From Dendrophyllia cribrosa (taxonomy: Eukaryota > Cnidaria > Anthozoa > Scleractinia > Dendrophylliidae), in the NCBI GenBank assembly GCA_024195265.1, contig JAJLRJ010000004.1:5175159-5239158 (forward strand): 64,000 nt of DNA, written 5' to 3'. The notes beneath the pieces were generated by a model. The model was not told the DNA's origin. It ran no database searches and saw only the letters and a program-made list of their open reading frames with translations. The translations under genes were made by a program, and so were the position numbers. Below, in pieces: positions 58,390 through 64,000 of this stretch (positions are counted from its first letter, which is position 1; each line of letters starts with the position of its first letter).

Positions 58390-59455
58390 TATATATACCT
58401 AATTCAATAAAGGTTGCTTTGGTCATTCAGTGGTAATTCTCTATTTTCGAATTGCCCATAATACACTTTGTTTGTCCCCCAAATTTTGCATTAAGGTTAC
58501 AGTGTACCTTCGGGGGTGTCTCCAGTATAACAGCTCTAGCGTCTTAAGATTACACTTAATATACCTAAACCCAGATATCAAATTAAAGCTTATAGAGCTG
58601 GCTATCTAAATATGGAAACCATTTGGTAATAAAATGAATTGTCGAATTTTTTACGACGTCTAAATTCGAACGTCCGAATCAGCTTTAAAACGCTATAACT
58701 CAAAGCGATTATTGTATTTTGCTAATTTGATTTGTTCTCGGGTTTCCGGACACGAAGCGCTAAAAAAACGTGTCGGCGATTTCTCATATTCAATTGCAGT
58801 GAAAAGTTACAGAATATTTTCGAAAAAGGGAGAAAACAAATTGAAGTGATCGCACGGAAATGGCTCTTGACGAAAAAGTTTTCGGAAATAAGAAATTCGC
58901 CGACACGTTTTTGTTGATATGTTAGCCTAGCTTGTGTCCAAATTTGAGGAAAATCGAACAAATTCCCTTTGAGTTGTAGCTCTTTAAAGTGTCCCCTACA
59001 AGCGAAAAATTAACTTTGAGAAAACAGCGCTTAGAAAAACATATCGCTTCATAAACAAACTCCGCCCACAAAAGTTATACCGTCATTTCTCCGTCAATTT
59101 TCACTATTTTTCAATAATTTTTTTTTGGATGAAAGTTCATTCTGTAAACTTTATTTTGACGCCAAAAAATTCAATAAATTTTCGATCTGAAGGTACACTG
59201 TAACCTTGTTTTGAAATGCTCTTGGGAATATGCAGTCCTTCCAAGAGCATTTAAAAACAATAGTTTATGCAAAATGTGGGGGGCAAACAAAGTGTATTAT
59301 GGGCAATTCGAAAATAGAGAATTGGGCATTGAGAAGCTATTGTTTGGCGGTCACTCAAGCAAAGCATTGCATTGTGTTCCGTTTGCCCAAATGCCAATGC
59401 CCAATTACCAATGACCAATTGCCAAAGCAACCTTTATTGAATTAGGTAGTATATC
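58390..59455. repeat. Foldback element hosting a second MITE
   Basis: TACCTAATTCAATAAAGGTT with GCTTTGG at the left is inverted as CCAAAGCAACCTTTATTGAA with TTAGGTA at the right. TCGAATTGCCCATAATACAC is likewise inverted near 59285-59315. The right arm is longer than the left. The inner element at 58493-59207 lies between the arms. Confidence 0.65.
58493..59207. repeat. Inner MITE with AAGGTTACAGTGTACC termini
   Basis: AAGGTTACAGTGTACCTTCG and GAAGGTACACTGTAACCTT are inverted ends, 715 bp apart. The interior has weak short frames on both strands and no recognisable transposase. Confidence 0.7.
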
Positions 59456-59554
59456 GAATAATGACAATTTTACGTTAAATTCCGAAGTGCAAAATTTGAA
59501 AGTTTAAAATTGAAAAACGTTTGAACGTGTGATCACTTTAACGGTTACACTTCA

Positions 59555-59890
59555 GGGCCGGGTTGTTCAAATTACGATTAAGCCAACCCAGGATTAGGGT
59601 CAATTTTGAATCCAGTTAGACAACTCAACAATTGAAAATTTTTCAAAGTTTTCTGCCCTTCAGTTTCGACTTTTAATTGTCTTCACTACGAGCTACAAAA
59701 GACCTTTGGACAACATTTTTAAACAGAGAAATGAAATCCTCGGTTAACTTTTAATCCGGGATTAGCGTTAATCGGCTTTCGAACAACCGGACCCAGGATT
59801 TCATTCACAGACTCAAAAGTTAGAACTACCCTGTACACCATAATAAACAGACCACAGAAAAGTACTGCTAAAGAGCTTTCATTCAATTGT
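59555..59890. repeat. GGGCCGGGTTGTTC MITE followed by a reversed satellite monomer
   Basis: GGGCCGGGTTGTTCAAAT and TTTCGAACAACCGGACCC (59794) are inverted ends with GGATTA steps inside. Immediately after, 59795-59890 reads as one reversed 106-bp monomer (GATTTCATTCACAGACTCAA, TGTACACCATAATAAACAG). Confidence 0.6.
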
Positions 59891-60339
59891 CACCTAACTT
59901 TGTTGGCCAAAAAAGAAAAGCGAAAAGTAAGTAAAACGTAAAAAATGTTAACCGTAAAAAAAAAAATTTCTGGCACAATTTGTCACTTGCCATTTAATTT
60001 TGAACTATTTTTGTGGCTCTTCCTGCTCTGTAAATTTGCAATTTTAGTAATATTCTTTTTTCTTTTTGTAATATTTATTCTATGTGGCAAATGTAAATAA
60101 AATAAAAATCTCATGCGAGAATGTGTCTTGTCCCAGAATGGTCCTGTTTTACAATGATGGGAATTTATATTTAACTTTTTCAAATAGAAATTAATTTTTA
60201 ACCTTTTTAAAACAATGAAAATTAATTTTGAAGATTTCTGTTAACCGTAGCGGGAAGAAATTAGCCGTTAGCCGTAAAAAACGCAAAAATTTTAACCATT
60301 AACCGTAAAAGCCACCACCCCATTGAGACCCTTGATTAA

Positions 60340-60665
60340 GGGGCAATACCCAGCCGAAATGATGAAATTTCCCTTGCCTTATTTCAATGTTATATCGTCA
60401 AATGCCACCAAATAAACAACTAATTGAATAAAAGGATTCCATAGAGCAAAACAGAGGTAAATTGTGGATTACAGTTCATCAAATTGGATTTCGTGACAGG
60501 CGGCCAAGAAAGCAAAATTGCCATTTGTGTAGAATTTTGATGTTTTTAGTCGTAATTTTGTCTCACTTTAGTTAATATTTCTTTGCGTTAATCACTTTTG
60601 GCGATTTTTCCTTCTTATTTCCAGATAATAAAGTAAGCTTAAAGCAAGCTCCTGGCCATAGTTAT
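60340..60665 (+). repeat. Dispersed TTAA-type element, copy 3
   Basis: It is collinear with 53897-54265: GGGGCAATACCCAGCCG after TTAA, ATATCGTCAAATGCCACCAA, GACAGGCGGCCAAGAAAGCA and AAGCAAGCTCCTGGCCATAG. Confidence 0.6.
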
Positions 60666-63600
60666 GAAAACATGATATATCAGCCAGGATAGCCAGCTAA
60701 CGACGAGACAAAAATGAAATCTGCAAAGGACCGCAAACCATAATGCTGCTAACGGTATACGTAGGATCTGTGAGAGACCTAACCAGCCAAAAAATGAACA
60801 AACATACAATAAACTGCAGGGCTGATTTGACTACGTAAAAATATAGACTTTCCCGACAGAAACCGATAAAGTAGGATCGCAACAGACGAGACAGCCCGTC
60901 CCAGCCTCGTTTCCACGGTCCAATAGGAAAAAGAGAGACCCTGGGAACCAGTTAGACTATGACATAGAAACACTGTCTTGGCCCTAACTTGCCAGGTCAC
61001 GGCCAACCTTAAATTATAAAGGCTTCAAGTTTTCATCAAGTGCTCTCTAAATTAAATCGTTGATTTTTAATATAGAGCCGCTTAGTACAAAGGGTTGCGG
61101 TGAAAGATCAAAATTGTACAACAAAATTAGTGTAAAGCACGCAAGCAAGCCCAATACATATCACAACAAGTTTCCCCGCGACTTAACAACTAGGACTCAA
61201 AACTACAAAGACCGCACTTTATTTATACCATAATGCTATAAACTCGCTAAATTTCCCCTCAAACCAATATCCACATTGAAATGAAAACTATTACATGAAA
61301 ATACGAGATGTTTTCGTCCATTGTTGACCCAAAAATTACCGCATTTTTATCAAACTGTTCTTAGCCGTAACCTTGATGTTAAAAGCCGCTTGCGTTATCG
61401 GAGAATTGTGAGTTAGACCACGCTAACATTGGATAGAAAAGCCAACGATTTCGGCCAATAATAATTACTTTACACAGAAGAAAAGTAACTTTTTCAGTTG
61501 TTGAAAATAGCGTGACTTCTACTGGCGCCACAAAATAATTTTTTTTTTGTAAATTCCTAATCCACTGAAGCTCGTTATGTTTCGTTCAATTTTATCCAAA
61601 CTGATACATCCTTTGAATCCTTTGATCAATACAGCTCCTGAACAGTGTTAAGAGATTCTAAAAGCAGTTTTTTATTCAAGGAAAATCTCTAAAATGGTCT
61701 CACTTAGAACGTCCGCTGATCAAAATTGGTGGGAATGCAAAAAATTCCGGAAACTGAGGTTTGAAGATAATCCATATCAAGATAAATCGATTATTATCGG
61801 GCAAAACTTTTAAGGGCTGAAGTAATTTGAGCTGAATGATCCGACCTAGTAACTATCTAACAAGCTGCGAATTTATTATCCCTCAACATTCTTGCACGAT
61901 GATACCGAACAGTGTTCTCTTAACAACATCGATTGAATTTCAGTTGTGCTAAGTGTTCGATAAGAATGAAACAACAGATCGAACGAATGATTTCGGTTAA
62001 AAATAGACAAGAAAACGTAAAAGGTTTCAGGTTATCGTTATATTGGCGTCCTAGAGTCCGTCAGAAATCGCTTTTGCGATTCCAGCAACAGATAAATTCT
62101 TTATGAAACACGCGCGATACCGTTGGCGTTTTGCTTACAATTATTTCGTAGTTATTGCGTGCTGACGTCCGATTTAACCTCTGCACAGGTTGGAGTGTCA
62201 AGCGCATTTGAAAATATATACACGGGTTTTCTGCTTTATTAAATGCGCATTACCTATGATACTATCTCGTCGATCGAAACTTGAAAGTATAATGAGTCTA
62301 ATCTCTGATAACTGAACGGTTCATGCACTATGTAACTTACGCTTTCAAGTCACCGATTTGATAGTCTGACAGAGAAAATCAGACCAGCAAAAATGAATTG
62401 TAAACCGCGAGCTGTTACAGTAACTTTGAAGACTGAAAAGGACGGACAAAATGTGTCTCATCAAAATGGCATATGTGTTAACATAATACAACCAGTACTT
62501 GCATATATAAAGCTCAAGAACGGTTTAAAATGCTCAACTCGCAGCAATTTTAAATGATTTGGTTTTCATCGTTCTTCTTAAATCGCTCGTTAATGCGTCA
62601 GGTTCATATGTGAGACAGAAAAAGGTTTCTTTGGCCGGCGGATTTTTGCCCGCTTACAGAAACCTGAGAAAATAAAGTACTTTTAACTTGTTCACATAAT
62701 ACCCGCTGCGTTTGCTATAGAAATAATAAACATCCTGCAATTTCAGACATTTCAATTGCTCAGTATAAAAAACGCGTTGTACCTCCCAGTATGTTATATA
62801 ATTTTTCAAACAAAATCATCAATACTTGGTCAATAGAAAAACTGAAAAAACACCATAAACTCCCCGATTATGGAAACAAATACTTCTATACTGTAAAAAA
62901 AAGCCATCCACTTGCAATTTTCTTTCCAAATCAAGTTGTCGACAAAAACTTTATATCCTCTTTAATACTTTCACATTTCCAATGTTCTAGAATTCCTTTG
63001 AAGTAAAATGCATGAACAATATATTTTGGCGCGAAATCCTGGGTTTATTTAATACAAGGCAATAAAAATGGTATTATTTAATTCTGTATAAAGGTAAATC
63101 ATAGTTATTTCCATTTACTCAGTGTTACAAGTACTTCCATAAGAATGAACGCGGCAACGTTTCTTCCAATATTTTGAACATTAAACAATTTGCACGATGT
63201 ACAATACATCTTTCTCATAAACTGTTTATGTGTAAGTTTTAAGGATTTTTAAGCTGCAAGAAAGAAAAACCCAATATCTTTTTAAAAAGGTCGCTGGCAA
63301 CGTTGCATAGATCAAACTTTTAACATGCAACAGCATGTAAAATTGTAAATCATAGCTACAGCATACTAACATCCGGCTTTCCATGTTTATCACAATTGCT
63401 GAATGCAAAGTTCAATATTTTAGCAGCTAAAGACGGAAATATTAAGGTTTTATGTAGGAGGTAAAAAACACAAAGTTGAAACCTCAAATTGTCAAGTACG
63501 ACTTCGTGGATATCAATATTTACATTTTACATATGTAAGATAAATTAGCATGAATCAAAAATAGAATCATACTAGTTTTATTCAAACATCCCGTCGACTT

Positions 63601-64000
63601 GCTGAAATTAAGTAGATTTTTATGGCACATTTTCGACATTCAAAGCATAATTTTCTTTACTAGGGCACTTTGCAAATAAAGATTGTTACGTTGTTACGAT
63701 AACTAAAGAAAGATCCTTCATCGAGTCAATTTCGGCGACCATCTTTCAACAAAATATGTCTAGAGTTGCCTGGTCGTTTCAATATTCATTTTGAAAAATG
63801 AACAGTCATTTCTCCTTATATTTCAAACTTCACGAGCAATAACAAACTAAGCAGCAAACCAACGCGAAAAATAATCGGATTTGTGGTATCCAAATTGAAC
63901 AGTAAATTCTGTTATGATTTGAAACAGTGCACAAGTGCTACACTCTTCCAACCGTACTATGCTGTACTGTATATCATTTTCAATTTGTAACGATCAGAAA

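Larger units (their letters stand above)
52071..64000. other. Gene-poor region, repeats only
   Basis: About 12 kb of AT-rich DNA in which no exon on either strand could be supported. Besides the repeats listed separately it holds a TTG/TTA microsatellite (53706-53750), a duplicated CCTGGGAACC-type fragment near 60900-60950 and featureless sequence from 61000 to 64000. Exons too short or fast-evolving to recognise cannot be excluded. Confidence 0.5.

Noticed and set aside
1..64000. CRISPR array, phage, bacterial operon or other prokaryotic system
   Set aside because: All genes are spliced metazoan genes; the tandem repeats have 106-bp units without unique spacers.

Overview
The window is nuclear DNA of an invertebrate animal. 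It has spliced genes with GT-AG introns, an AT-rich background and a dense load of short inverted-repeat (MITE-like) elements. The repeat content and the gene sequences look most like a cnidarian, probably an anthozoan such as a stony coral; this is an inference from familiarity, not a database result.

Three protein-coding genes can be reconstructed from sequence. (1) Minus strand, 27438 to 3827: a complete 25-exon gene for rootletin (CROCC), the coiled-coil protein of the ciliary rootlet. All intron phases join into one open frame of 2152 codons plus stop. A palindromic RFX-type X-box lies about 320 bp upstream of its start codon. A further ATG-bearing minus-strand exon at 32389-32276 could be an alternative first exon or belong to another gene. 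(2) Plus strand, 34338 to 44480: a complete nine-exon gene for the peroxisomal RING E3 ligase PEX2 (295 residues). (3) Minus strand, about 50193 to 47098: a RING-CH (MARCH family) membrane E3 ubiquitin ligase with a long acidic N-terminal region, a C4HC3 RING-CH domain and two membrane segments. Rootletin and PEX2 are divergent (6.9 kb between start codons). PEX2 and the MARCH gene converge (2.6 kb between stop codons). They have no evident functional link.

The rest is introns and intergenic DNA. Elements seen directly include: two arrays of a 106-bp tandem repeat around one rootletin exon; a hAT-like MITE with a perfect 8-bp target duplication inside an intronic X-box motif; several TTAA-flanked MITEs; four copies of a CCAAT-rich MITE; fragments of LINE-type retrotransposons, one reaching within about 20 bp of a PEX2 splice acceptor and itself split by a nested MITE; tRNA-derived SINEs; and nested foldback elements. 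From about 52.1 kb to the end no gene could be supported, only repeats. No functional tRNA, rRNA, CRISPR or prokaryotic feature was found.
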